NCBI GenBank assembly: GCA_017562135.1
Contig: QEYB01000795.1
Coordinates: 1-64,000, forward strand
Source: Dipylidium caninum
Lineage: Eukaryota; Platyhelminthes; Cestoda; Cyclophyllidea; Dipylidiidae
Reading direction: 5' to 3'
Length of the DNA stretch: 64,000 nucleotides
This document shows positions 35,490-45,894 of the stretch, in pieces (within the stretch, counting starts at the first letter, position 1; each line of letters opens with the position of its first letter). The notes beneath the pieces were generated by a model. It saw nothing but the letters and a program-made list of their open reading frames with translations, made no database searches and was not told where the DNA came from. The translations under genes were made by a program, and so were the position numbers.

Positions 35490-36590
35490 GGCATGGTTTG
35501 GCTGAAGGGGAGTTGGCTCACAAGCCCTCTTTACCCGACTGATCACATGACTGACTAGTTGAGCAAGTGACTAAATGCAAACCCTAGTCTCGCAGCCCTT
35601 GACATACGCCAACAACTGAAACAGTGCAGAGATGGCGATCTCCGCTCACACGCACACCGAGTAACAAGCCTGTCAGTAGTCACTGTGAGGTGGACTCCGA
35701 TTAGTGTGGTTGAGGATGATGCAGGAGGAGAGTGTGGCTGGCGGAACCGGCCATTGTTATGACTGCGGAAGAGCAGGCTGGCATGAGAGCGTAGTAAGAA
35801 AGCTTGTGCTTGCTTTTGCCCTTCAAACAATCCGCAACGCACTTGGCGTCTAATCTCGTGCCCACTTGCATTCCGTGGTGTTGAATAAGATGAGGGGTTG
35901 GCTGTGTGATGTCGAGTAGAAATATCAGTAACCACCTACGTCCATGTCGCATCTCAAGTTGATGGGAGTGTGGGATCCCCGCTGTCAGTGATAAGAGTCT
36001 CGAATTGCTCGATTGTGTACTGGCTCTTCCATGGAGGCGGTGAGCAGAGGCAGCAGAGACGCAACGTCTTGCGTTGAGGACCATTCTGGGTGACGCTATG
36101 TCTTGTCACTCGAACATTAAAATGCAGAAGTGGTGGCATGTGCAGTGGACGAAGGTGAACCTACTGTGCTTGTGGGAACATGCACGCACGGTGTAGACAC
36201 GGTGGGATGCAGGAGCTCTGGACGAAATCGGAGTGAGACGGGCGCGTGTGAACTAAGAGAGGGGAAAACTTTTAATTTCTTTGGAGAACAAAGGCAAGCT
36301 GAAGGTGCATTCGTGTCAGCGTATCTCCACCCAAAATGCACCAGACAGCACCGAACACGGTGAGCCCAGTCTTATTGTCCTCTTGCGTCTGAGTCCCTTC
36401 CCCCAACTCTTCATGCATTTTGTAATAGGCGATAAGGAAAAGCAACACTGAGTTGCATTGGCCAGCGTGTGAGCACCGCGTGGTTCAAGTTTTATTGTTT
36501 GCTGATATGTGGCAGAGTGGCTATTTTTTCTCAGTAACTATGTGATATCTGACCTGCACGTAATTCGTCTTCCACCGAGATTCCATGACC
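35490..36590. other. No supported gene
   Basis: Overlapping frames on both strands, none with clear splice borders. A short copy of the start of module Z (CGTAATTCGTCTTCCACCGA to CACTGGTTTGTG) lies at 36559-36640. Confidence 0.35.
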
Positions 36591-36646
36591 TCGTGTACTT
36601 CTACGGCTGCCCTCCGGACGCCATCCACACTGGTTTGTGTGAACAA

Positions 36647-36664
36647 AGAGAGAGAGAGAGAGAG
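36647..36664 (+). repeat. (AG)9 microsatellite
   Basis: Nine AG units. The duplicate at 56184-56201 has the same length, although the flanking bases differ by an indel. Confidence 0.95.
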
Positions 36665-37003
36665 TTTCAGCAACTAGAAGATTCGAACCTTTATTATCGT
36701 AGGTCTGCCACGAGTAATGTCAACTATTCGACAAAGTGACAAGTGAGTAGACGAGTAGCTGAAGAAAAGGGTTGAAAGAGGAGTTAGGGAGGACTACGAG
36801 AGGAAGATGAGAGACCCGGGGGAGAGAAGGAAGGGAATGAGAGAGGCAAAGTATCAGGATGCCGTAGTCTGCATGGCGTGGTCGCCTTTCAGCAGACTGT
36901 ACTTTTATGATTGAAGTTGAGACGTTCGTTCCACCGAAGTAATCGCAAACGCGGGAGAAGAGCCCAAAGCTTGCAGAAGGGGTACCAGAATGTGGCGATG
37001 CGG

Positions 37004-37024
37004 TGGGGGGGGGAGGGCGGGGGG
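37004..37024 (+). repeat. G-run tract
   Basis: GGTGGGGGGGGGAGGGCGGGG-type tract. The duplicate at about 56540-56559 is one or two bases shorter, the kind of difference expected from homopolymer error or slippage. Confidence 0.9.
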
Positions 37025-37559
37025 CGTGCGAGTGTTAAACTTAAGGGGAACGTCCGGCTCGCACTCTGCTAATGCCAGTTACTCTGGCCTCAGCGACGGG
37101 GCTCCAAGTCGCTTGTTAAATTGCCATAAATGGCGGCAAGGAGGTTTCGCGAAAGAGGCAATGAAAGACACAGAAAGAAGGTGTATGAAAAGATGGATAT
37201 GATTCTTGTCCAATGTTGACATAATAAGCTCTAGAAAGGTTGACATCGGGCTCAGTGCAATGACTTGGTCAGAGTGTCTGTCTCTCCCTCCTCACTCACG
37301 TTATGCCCGGCGCCTTGGAGCGGAGGAGGTCAACACAGCTCTCACTTGCTGCCCACCGTGAAGGAGGGTGACAGAATTTTGCGGTGACCCTCTTGACTAT
37401 CTTCGACTAAACGAATACCATGTTGGTCGACTTGCGCCATTCGCCATTTGGTAATATGTGACATCTGACCTGCACGACTTGACGAATTCGCGAAGTGCTA
37501 TTTTGACGATTATACCAAAGAAGGTGACAAAGCAGTGGCTGTGTGTACGTGGTGTCGGC

Positions 37560-38330
37560 CGTAATTCGTCTTCCACCGAGATTCCATGACCTCGTGTACT
37601 TCTACGGCTGCCCCCCGGACGCCATCCAGGAGACCCACACTGGTTTGTGGCTGAATGAGTGAAGCGAGTGAAAATTCATTTTATGCAATGCGATTCAGCC
37701 ACGTCCACTACATGCATGGAGAGGCACCCTGTCGGTGTGTACACGCTAAAGTTGGTTGAGAGCAAAGGCAGGAATGGCGACAAACAAAGTGCAACCACCG
37801 AGAGCGTCTGTCGCAATGCTTTCCCATTCTCCACTTTCCCCCCCATTCCACCCCCTTCCTTCAAGTGTAACATTAACAGAGAAATATAACCAGGAAAAGT
37901 GACGCATGAAATGGGCCAGCTGCCTTCAGCATCGTGAAGGCGGATCACTAAATCACCAGGTCACCACCACGTGTGGGAAAAATATTTGAGGCAATGAGCA
38001 ACGCATCGCGTTGCAGAGAAGAAGAAGCGAATTTATTAAACATTGGGCGGACCAGGTACATGCATTGCATTCGTTTAGGTAAAGAGAGGAAGAGAGGGAA
38101 TGGCCTTACAGATGGCCAAAGCGGGATTATGGTGTTGCTGACGGTGGACGCGCATGGATTATGCGTCGAACACATTCAGGTTGTACCAGCTTCGGCGGAC
38201 ACGTGGGGCTGCGGCCAACTGCCATGATGGCCGGATGGGACTGGATAACATGAGAATGTTTTTAATGCGTCAAGCAAACAAGTCGGACACAAATGTTGAC
38301 TACTTACGTTCTGGTGGCGCGTAGAGGTAT
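37560..38330 (+). repeat. Repeat module Z, copy 2
   Basis: Homologous to 16240-17130 and 48400-48910. It contains ATTCATTTTATGCAATGCG, CCCTGTCGGTGTGTACACGC, CAACCACCGAGAGxGTCTGTC, AACATGAGAATGTTTTTAA and GACTACTTACGTTCTGG. Its own duplicate is at about 57110-57880. Confidence 0.75.
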
Positions 38331-38334
38331 ATCA

Positions 38335-38480
38335 AAGTGACTGTCCTGTGTCTTCCTGTGCCCCACTTTCTTGCCTTGCATTCAGTTTCGCCGCAGGCCA
38401 CATGTCCGCCGTTCGGCGTGTAATCGACGCGCGCCCACAATCAGCAACCCCAGAATCCCCCTTTGGTCGTCCATGTCGGA
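38335..38480 (-). repeat. Inverted partial copy of module Z
   Basis: Read on the minus strand, 38480-38335 matches 38090-38215 and 16800-16950: GACCAAAG(G/C)GGGATT, GGTTGCTGA(T/C), GCGCG(C/T), GGCGGACAxGTGG, GAATGCAAGxCA and GTGGGGCACAG. So module Z here ends with two inverted arms of about 125 bp separated by about 120 bp. Confidence 0.6.
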
Positions 38481-38856
38481 CACGAGTGACGCACGAGATG
38501 CCTTTCGAGGAAACCAGTGTTGCGCTGTCAGGATTGACACAATTTGCCGAAATCACTTCCCTCACTGTCGTCGACTTTCTGGCAACATCTGCACAAATTA
38601 CATTTACCTTTCGAAAAATCCTATATTTCAATGTGTTGTTTCATTCTCTCTCCAAATAAACCGCATTTACGGGAAAGGTATCAATACGTCCACCGGTGAA
38701 ATATCGGCTGAATATGAAAGGTGTGGCCAAACGGCGTAAAGCGGAGATGTTGCTTTGCCAACAACAATTTCACCGGGGCTGTAATCGTTCAGAGTCTTGA
38801 TCATGCAACAGTATTTCTCCATTCAGACAGCAACTTTGGCAGTTTTTCTCCATTAG

Positions 38857-39612
38857 TTGCTTCTCATGGATGACATCAACTTCACGGCCTCGTGTCTCCG
38901 TCGCTCTTATGATTTTGCCATTTGTAGGAGAGAGAGTAACTCCTCATCTCATAGCTTCACACTGATACGTTGGACGGCCACAGGTGAGAGTCAGCGCAGT
39001 GGGGGGAAATCGTGGATGTCAATTCGGGTGGTGGTGGAATGTGCTGACTTATTTGGCCACCCAGCATCATTCTCCCTCATCGTGGCAAACCTCCCCTTCA
39101 GTGCTGGGGGCGCAGGACGAACCTACCGCTTTATAGCAAAGCTTCAAGCTGCGACAGCCACTCGCGCGATAACACATTCATCGAACTCCGCCGATATTGT
39201 TTGGAATAGTCTGCTTGTCCATCGTCCTTGAATGACTTATCAGCGTATCCTTCGTCAGTGGGCGACATTTGTATGGCAATTAGAGAATACAATAGTGAAA
39301 AGCTATGAAACGGTGCGCCGCCTCAAAGGCATCATGCACTGGCCCAATTTGGTACGCACTTTTGTCAGATCCCAAATAAAACGAGTTGACTGTCTTTACT
39401 ACCGACGAGTTGGCCACGAACACGTCACGGTGGCTCAGCATATTCGCGTATGATGTTCGCAGTAAGCCTTGTTCGAGTGGGCCGCCTGGCCTCAGTGCCA
39501 AGCGGCAACTCCGTGGGTCCGGAAGCCGTCAAGGCCAAGTCGCATAACAACGATTTCGTACAACGTCACTGTTCATTGTAGTGTGGACTTTGTGGTGGGT
39601 CGCCAATTTTGA
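38857..39612 (+). CDS. Candidate exon cluster, possibly extracellular-type protein
   Basis: Exon f, 38857-38983, follows a strong acceptor (TTTTTCTCCATTAG) and ends at GTGAGA. An 81-bp intron leads to exon g at 39065, phase 1 on both sides. Exon h, 39244-39312, and exon i, from 39369, flank a 56-bp intron (GTGCGC..GTCAG), phase 0. Peptide pieces: DDINFTASCLRRSYDFAICR, SFSLIVANLPFSAGGAG, WQLENTIVKSYET, TSRWLSIFAYDVRSKPLFEW and TTISYNVTVHCSVDFVV. Exons g and i stay open only in the copy at 58.6-59.2 kb, where runs are one base longer (GCAAAAGC, ACGAGTTTGAC, CCTTTGTTC); here they are shifted. The g-h link is unresolved. Hydrophobic/polar alternation and N-x-T sites suggest beta-sandwich domains; the family is unknown. 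Confidence 0.3.
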
Positions 39613-39779
39613 GTTCGATGAATCGTCTACGCAATCTTGCTAAGTGGCGGTGGAAGGTTGTGAGAGCCGATTGTGGAGGACTCACTTGTGACGGTGAGCG
39701 CATATAGAACATGCATTCCTCGGCTTCCCTATCCTCGTTAGCACATCTACGACGAAGCAAGTCATTCGCCTCATTAATC

Positions 39780-40040
39780 AACGCCGAGGGCAACTCGCGA
39801 CTCTGTCAGACACGAGAACTTACGTTCCGATGACATCGGCCTCCGAGACTGCAGAGTATTCCGCGTCGACCACCCACTTTATGGACCACGAAAGCCAACA
39901 GAACTGAGTCTGAGTTGAGATCACTTCCCGTTCCTCAGATGTCGTCCAGTGGACTCCAATCCGGTGCGCGAGCATCGACTCGACTGGTGCCGACAGTGCA
40001 AGGCTCCGTCAGTGGCGAGCAGGGGAGGAAAGTGCCGACA
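39780..40040 (+). repeat. Interspersed repeat P, copy 4
   Basis: Same orientation as 17580-17860. Shared blocks include GACTGCAGAGxA, CACGAAAGCCAACAG, GAGATCACTTCCCGTT and GTGCGCGAGCATCGACTCGACTGG-like core. The duplicate lies at about 59400-59612. Confidence 0.55.
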
Positions 40041-40129
40041 AGCAGAGAACCAGCAATAAACACACTTGCCACATTGCAAGGCCAATCACCCCTGATCGTC
40101 CTACTCAACCGATTTGTATAGTCTCGCGT

Positions 40130-40875
40130 CGAGTCCACTTCACTGCAACTCGTCTACGCGATGACTTTACAGTACTTCCTTTAGCTCAACTAACGTCAAA
40201 TCAACCGCCCACTGATTCTTGCTCGAAGACCAGACCGACTTTCAAGCGATGACACCCATCCGCTTAGAGGGTTCATGTCACTTCCCTGCGTCCCTTAATC
40301 GAGTGCCAAAATCCGTTGTAACCCTCTAATGCACCAAACCAACTCGATTGGTGTCAATTCTGGGAAGGGAAATAAGAATAGTATTTTCGTGCATTGAGAG
40401 GAATAAGGCAGATTTGATAAGTCTGTGGCTACTCGAGCGATAACAAAATCATTCTCCACATTACGAGGCCAGCCACCTCGTGCCTCTGAGCCTTTACCCC
40501 TCCGTGGATACAAGACTGGAGGTGAGAAATCTCGCCATGGCCACCTGTGTTGCCGTCTCTCGTTTCACAATCTAGGGCCGTGGCTCTCCCTGTGTTCCAT
40601 TTCACCGCCATTTGTGCGTGTGCTACTCCCTCGACTGCGGGTCACCTGCGCCGAAGTCTGTTTAATTTCCTCACCTCCATGCCCATTCCTTCTCCAACTT
40701 GACGTCGTTTATTTTCGCCCCGCATGACAAGAATCGACACGGCGCTAAGTTATAGCTTAATGCTAGTGCATGAAGAATATATAAAGTTTCACCTACTGTC
40801 GACAACTGAAATAACTTCTCCACACTATGGTAATTTACCACATCCATCACATTCACTTGGCATTTCTCCCAGAGA
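40130..40875. other. No supported gene
   Basis: In the duplicate this stretch holds the longest frame of the window (174 codons, 59987-60511), but the frame is split in this copy and its first half is Arg/Ser/Pro low-complexity. A C-terminal piece (40724-40930) is identical in both copies and could be coding; nothing in it identifies a family. Confidence 0.3.
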
Positions 40876-40880
40876 AGTGA

Positions 40881-41134
40881 CTTGTTCAAGCGGAAGTAAA
40901 GCCATCTACGCTACTGGAAATTACTTCCGCTGACTATGATAAATTATGGGAAAAATTTCACTTTGGAGTTGAAGACGGCGCTATGGAAATTGTGCAATGT
41001 GGTTTTGGCGAGCCTCACCCCTGAAATCCATCCTCACGGCGTAGCTGTCACCCCGGGCATGGCAGTCGCCGTAAAATGGGGAGATTTTGTCCAGTTTTGG
41101 CACTTCAGGCTTTGCTGACACAGTAACGCTGAAA
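40881..41134 (+). CDS. Candidate exon, unknown protein
   Basis: The first open part, 40881-41021, encodes a protein-like stretch containing LEITSADYDKLWEKFHFG. The next, in the +1 frame, includes LTPEIHPHGVAVTPGMAVAV and continues to a GTAAAT donor at 41135. A one-base change near 41000 would make it a single exon of about 85 codons. In the duplicate (60459-60711) the second half stays open because GTAAATGGGG replaces GTAAAATGGGG. No strong acceptor is visible: a stop at 40878-40880 requires the exon to begin after it, perhaps after TTCAAG at 40890. I do not assign a function. Confidence 0.25.
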
Positions 41135-41139
41135 GTAAA

Positions 41140-41685
41140 TCAAATCCGAATTAATGAAAAGTTCACTTCGCAGCTCTTTGATCATGTGTGGCTCAAAAAG
41201 GAAAGGAAAGGCAACGGATAGAAATGACAGAAAACTCAAATGCTGACTTTTGCAGAAAATGACCATTTGAACATGAGCTGGGTGTAATTTCCGGTTTCCA
41301 CTCCGACTGATCACCTGCCTTTCAAAACCGCATACTCAGTTGACGGGATCAACGGCTAAAATCCCCACTTCAGCCTAACGCCTCCTCACGCAACCGCACA
41401 TTGCTTGTCCAAGAATCGAGGAGTCATTGCTCGCAAAATATCTGATTAATGTGAGCGATTCCACTTTCCTTCCCCTGTCCACCAGGAAATTTGCGAGATG
41501 TCATGAAATGAGTGGTAGTAAGGAGGGGATCGATGGGTCGCAAATGAAATCAAATTTGAAAGTACAACCATGGAAGAGTTGAGAGTGGCAGGTCGAGAAG
41601 GATCAAATGTCCTCAAGTCGCACAAGCTTTTCTCTTATCCCCGAAATAAGCAGACTCAGCTTCCATTTGAGTGTGTTCGAAGCCG
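41140..41685. other. No gene seen
   Basis: Short frames only, up to the start of repeat X copy 3. Confidence 0.4.
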
Positions 41686-41689
41686 CGGC

Positions 41690-43400
41690 GAGTCCGCGGT
41701 GGGAAAGGAGAGGGAGAGGAAGTGGGAGAAGAAGCGTGAAAGGCAGGTGGTGGATGACGGTGTGTTTGACGACGATATCGCCCGCATCTCACGCGTGTAT
41801 CGGCGTCCGAGCAATTTTGCGTCGGCTAGTAAGGATGTCGTCATTCCATAACATCCTCTGAGGTACGACGCGAACTTTGATGGTTCGCAGTCTCACGGGA
41901 ACAGAAGCGTCATGGCGAGTCCTTAGTTGTGAGCACGTATTACTCAAATCATGGACACCTACGCCCACTTACGCGCTGCTGATTTTGATTGACATTGAGG
42001 TGAGGCAGAATGAGCGATTCGAGTATGTTGAGGAAGTGGTAGATGTAGGGAAGGTTACTTTGAGTCAGGACGTCGAGAAGCTGCGTGTGAGATTTAAAGG
42101 ATAGCGGAGAAGAAGAGTAACAGATACAGTTGTGACAGACGTCACAGAATCTCGCATGACATGGGTAGACAGCGGAGCCAGGGACAGCCTCATTTCTGTG
42201 TGGTAAAATGCGGTGTGTGCGATCAACGCATGGTTCGACCGATCCAGTGTCCCGGGACACCCATAACAATCAACGATTTAACAGTCCATTGCGGCCATTG
42301 TGAGTCCAGTATGCGGGTGCTACTTCGCCGATTCTCGTCATCCACCTGATTTCCCAAAAGGACCTTCAGCCGACATGACTCTCACCGTAGTGGCCCTCTG
42401 TTACTCCAACAAATAGTTTCTGGTCGGTCAGGTGAAATCGTTGGAATTTGTTCGCTCGTTTGCTCACTCCTTGGGGCTGTGGTTGTCTCGTCAGCGGAGA
42501 AATTAGAGAGGAGAGCAGTCTGCACATCACATGGCCAGTCGCATCATCCGTTCTCCCAGCCGATTTTAAGACCTGCTTTAAGCATAGTTCACTGCAACGC
42601 GTCTTCCGAATGACTGAGATTCACCGACTCGCAGACTACTCCTCGAACGCTCGACCGAGGTTCACGTGGTGACCTGTCATCCGATCGGAGGTTGAAGGTG
42701 CCCTTATCTGTGTCCTCTGCGTATTCTACATTCCAACCACCGCTGTCATTTCCTTCAGTGCTGAATTGTTTGCGGATTTGACGCATCTGTGTTCTTTAGC
42801 GTCATCCTTGGGGAAAGCCTCGCAGCACACATGGTTGAGATGGTGCACATTGAAAAATTATTTCCAGGCAGAAATCCTCGAAAGATCTTCTCTCTTGGTG
42901 ATGCACGCGCTAGCCGCTAGTGGAGATGCCTGCAGTAAGGAGAATGTGGCATGCGCGATGCTGCTCCGAAAGAATCACTTAGAAGATGTCGCGTTGATTG
43001 GCGTTACCATAACGAGTGATATAGTGCAGGTGGTGGTTAGAAATGGGTGGAAAGTTGGGACAAAGTAGTTGATCATTGGCCAGTTCCAACTCATCGCATT
43101 CGTCGTGAGAGGCGGTGCCGGCGCTTGGACCCCGTATTGGGGAAACGGTGGTAGGTGTAAATGAAGAGTTGTGTGCGCTTCTTTCTTCCTCTCCACGTTA
43201 TTCACTCGTGTGTTGATTGCCTCACCACGACAACGAAATATCTCGGGCGCCAGGTGCGAACAACGTCAATCCAAGAAATGCTGGGACCAACTCTATTCGA
43301 AGTTAGTCGATTTCATCAGCCAATGAGGATCGATTGTCCGACAAATGCACCTCCTCTTCTCGCCATTCACTCTAAAGGCCCAGCACTGTGGCCGCGTATA
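41690..43400 (+). repeat. Interspersed repeat X, copy 3
   Basis: Aligns in order with 12010-13820: GTGxTTGAxxxCGATAT, CGTCCGAGxAATTxTG, GACATCCTCT/AACATCCTCT, AGTTGAAATCGTTGGAATxxGTT, CTCCTTGGGGxTGTGGTTGT, TTCACGxGGTGACCTGTC and GGGTGGAAAGT. It is more diverged from copy 1 than copy 2 is. A 62-codon frame at 42161-42349 with two CxxC pairs lies inside, in a part without coding conservation in the other copies. Confidence 0.65.
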
Positions 43401-43689
43401 CCCCGGGATAGGAGCCGCCCTATGCTTCCCGGTTCTCATTTCACGTCTTTAGTCCTCTATCCTCTTCTCTTACGTCGCGTGGTTTGAACTGCCTCATGCT
43501 CACAACGTTTGGCGAAACATTGGGTCTTCCAAATACCTCTCTGTCAGTTCTCTTAGTGAGGTATGTTGCACGACGAGTCCTTCCGTCTTACTCCACACAC
43601 TGCAGCATTTGGTCACAGTGTAAGCACTGCACTTGCAGGAGTTGCCTGTCGGTAAACATGCTAACAGCATCTGCTTTGTCATGATGAGA

Positions 43690-44060
43690 CGTCTGTTGAT
43701 GGCCAATAAGCGCTGCTAACTGGTGAAGAGAAAATACGTGACTGGAATAAGGGTGAGCCGTGACCATGTTGAACGTCGTGAGACGATAAGACAATGTTCC
43801 CACACCGTGGCAGTAATGTGGTGACACCCGTGGACCCCTACATCCCACTCACTAATTCCGAATTAAGCAAATTAAAGACTTAGCTCCGGACCTCACTGTC
43901 ATAAATTTATTCGTCTAACAATGAACGATCACAGGGCTGTGTCGTGATCTCCCCGTCGACCTGTGGCAGTGGGAGACTTGGCAGAGGTCCACAAGAGGCG
44001 ACTGAGTCCGGCACGAACTGGCCTTAAGTCGTTTCGTGTCAGTGAACTGGTTGACTGTGC
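43690..44060 (-). repeat. Repeat Y, copy 3 (inverted)
   Basis: The reverse complement matches 11660-11990: GACTCAGTCGCCTCTTGTG, CCTGTGATCGTTCATxxxxAGACGAAT, AATTAGTGAGTG, GGGAACATTGT and CTCACGACxTTCAAC. In the 11-14 kb copy, Y precedes X in the same orientation. Here it follows X in the opposite orientation. Confidence 0.65.
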
Positions 44061-44069
44061 GGCGGGCAG

Positions 44070-44880
44070 ACGTTTAAACTTGCTGTCCAGTTACAGAAGA
44101 AAATTCGATATGTTCTGAACATCGGATCACTTCTCTTAGTTTTCTCTAGTTACTGGACTGTCCGCTGAGCCCTTTGAGCCTCTGGCCATCAGGCACTGCG
44201 AGACGATCATTGAACTCGTTCTAACGCCAATGCGCGTGTCACTCAGGATCGAGGGCGGTCTCTCAAGCCACTTCCCGCATCCCAACTTTCCTAATTTAGT
44301 GTGGTAAGACTTAAATTGCCTAAGTAAGAGCGGCGTTAACTGAGTTGTCTGAAGCACTTGGAAGAGCTGCTTCGCGGCTCAAGTGAGCACGGTGGGTGAG
44401 GTGGACTGGAAATGTACATAAGCTGGATCTGAGGAGCAGAAGACGGTTTCGAAAAGATCTTCGAAGGACTTCGATGCTGCGACTTACGAGTCCTTTCCTC
44501 ATGTGAGCGTGTCTTTAGGAAGTTTCTCGAGGTACTCGTCTTTGCTTTCGTACCCCAAATTGGCTTATCCCCACGGAGGATGTTGAGGTGGTTGAATGCA
44601 GGGCCAGGAGAGGACAAAGAGTTGACGGGGAGATGAGAGAGAGATAGGGGACAGTTAGCCTGAATGAAACTGCTTGTTAACACGAGAGCTAAATTCTCTG
44701 TGGTGCCCCGTCCTGGTTCTACAGCCTCTTTAAACCATCACTTGGCGTCTAAATGAGGCTGTGGAGGAGCTTTGGCCCCCCTCATTTTCTCTGTTGCCTG
44801 TCGTGAGCCATCAAGGCCCCTATGACAACGGATCCATGACCGTCCGCACTCCAAGCAGACACGCAGTCATGCAAGTGTCA
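44070..44880. other. No gene seen
   Basis: Short conflicting frames. The window's last base (64000) corresponds to 44417 here. Confidence 0.4.
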
Positions 44881-44965
44881 AACAACCTTTAGCGAGCAAA
44901 AGCCACAACCAAACAAGAGGTTAGAAGGAAGTAATTAACAAGTGAGATGATCTTCAGCTGAACAG
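44880..44965 (+). repeat. Fragment of module V
   Basis: CACAACCAAACAAGAGGTxAGAAGGAAG and ATCTTCAGCTGA blocks match 47805-47895 and 18510-18640. It lies directly beside the ribosomal fragment. Confidence 0.45.
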
Positions 44966-45004
44966 ATTTTTTGCGAGATAGCCAGATTGCACAGCTACGA
45001 CCAC

Positions 45005-45059
45005 GGCTACAACGACCGCGTCGCCACCACCACACACACACACACACAAGTAGAACGCG
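45005..45059 (-). other. Possible start of ITS1
   Basis: Directly follows the 18S 3' end in the sense orientation (minus strand). If the fragment came from a whole rDNA unit, this would be ITS1. There is no 5.8S further along, and the extent of ITS1 cannot be judged by eye. Confidence 0.35.
45029..45048 (+). repeat. CA dinucleotide repeat
   Basis: Ten CA units, 12 bp outside the end of the 18S sequence. On the minus strand it would be a GT repeat near the start of ITS1. Confidence 0.95.
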
Positions 45060-45227
45060 TAATGATCCTTCCGCAGGTTCACCTACGGGAACCTTGTTAC
45101 GACCTTTACTTCCTCTAAATGATCAAGTTCGGTCGTCTTCTCAGCGCCTGCTGGACGATCCCCTCTCGGCGAACGTCACAATGGCGCCGATCCAAGGATC
45201 TTACTAAGCCATTCAATCGGTAGTAGT

Positions 45228-45258
<31 letters not shown>

Positions 45259-45889
45259 GATCAGCGCCAGCTTATGACTTGCCCTTACTAGGAATTCCTC
45301 GTTCACGGGGGACAATTCCAATCCCCGATCTCTGTCGTGACGGTGATTGACCAGGCCTCTCAGGCCAGAAGGTCTCACTCGCTGGCACCGTCAATGTAGC
45401 GCGTGTGCGGCCCCGCACATCCAAGGGCATCACAGACCTGTTTTCGCTCTATTTCGTGCGGTTTCTCCCGCTTGTCCCTCTAAGAAGTGGGCATTCGCGC
45501 CGCACCCGGATACTAACGCCCGACCGGCCGACCGACCGCCGCAAGCATTAACCCCACGTCCACCCATCCATCTATCCGTCTGAAGGAGGAGGCGGAGGAA
45601 GGACGGGAGGAGAAGGAGGAGGCGGACGAGGACATGGAGAAGGCATCACGCTCACGACAGCAGCCCCGTCCAGCACCGCCTACGCAGGAGCAGTAGACAA
45701 ACACACTAATTAGCAGGTCGGAGTCTCGTTCGTTGTCGGAATTAACCAGACAAATCGCTCCATCAACGAAAAGCGGCCATGAACCACCAACCACCAAATC
45801 AAGAAAGAGCCATCAATCTGTCAATCCGCATAGTGTCCGGCCCGGGTGAGTTTTCCCGTGTGAAGTCAGATTAAGCCGCAGGCTCCACT
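45060..45889 (-). rRNA. 18S rRNA, 3' fragment (truncated, probable pseudogene)
   Basis: Read on the minus strand this is the 3' part of a eukaryotic small-subunit rRNA gene. It contains the terminal GAACCTGCGGAAGGATCATT (ends about 45060), the ACACCGCCCGTC decoding-site region (45224-45235), GTCTGTGATGCCCTTGGATG (45420-45439) and the GATTGATGGCTCTTTCTTGA helix. Homology stops at about 45889 after AGTGGAGCCTGCGGC, so roughly the first half of the gene is absent. The highly conserved GACTCAACACGGG is GACTTCACACGGG here, which suggests loss of function. A GC-rich, repetitive expansion at about 45530-45680 lies in a variable region. No 5.8S or 28S follows. It sits among interspersed repeats, not in an rDNA array. 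Confidence 0.93.
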
Positions 45890-45894
45890 ACTCA

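Noticed and set aside
36676..36700. AGATTCGAACCTTT, a possible tRNA B box on the minus strand
   Set aside because: The flanking bases cannot form a T-arm stem, and no acceptor stem or A box is found at the right distance.
42161..42349. 62-codon frame with two CxxC pairs, resembling a zinc ribbon
   Set aside because: It lies inside repeat X and is not kept in the other X copies. Four Cys in a short frame can arise by chance.
45115..45797. Several frames over the 18S fragment
   Set aside because: They are translations of ribosomal RNA sequence, not proteins.
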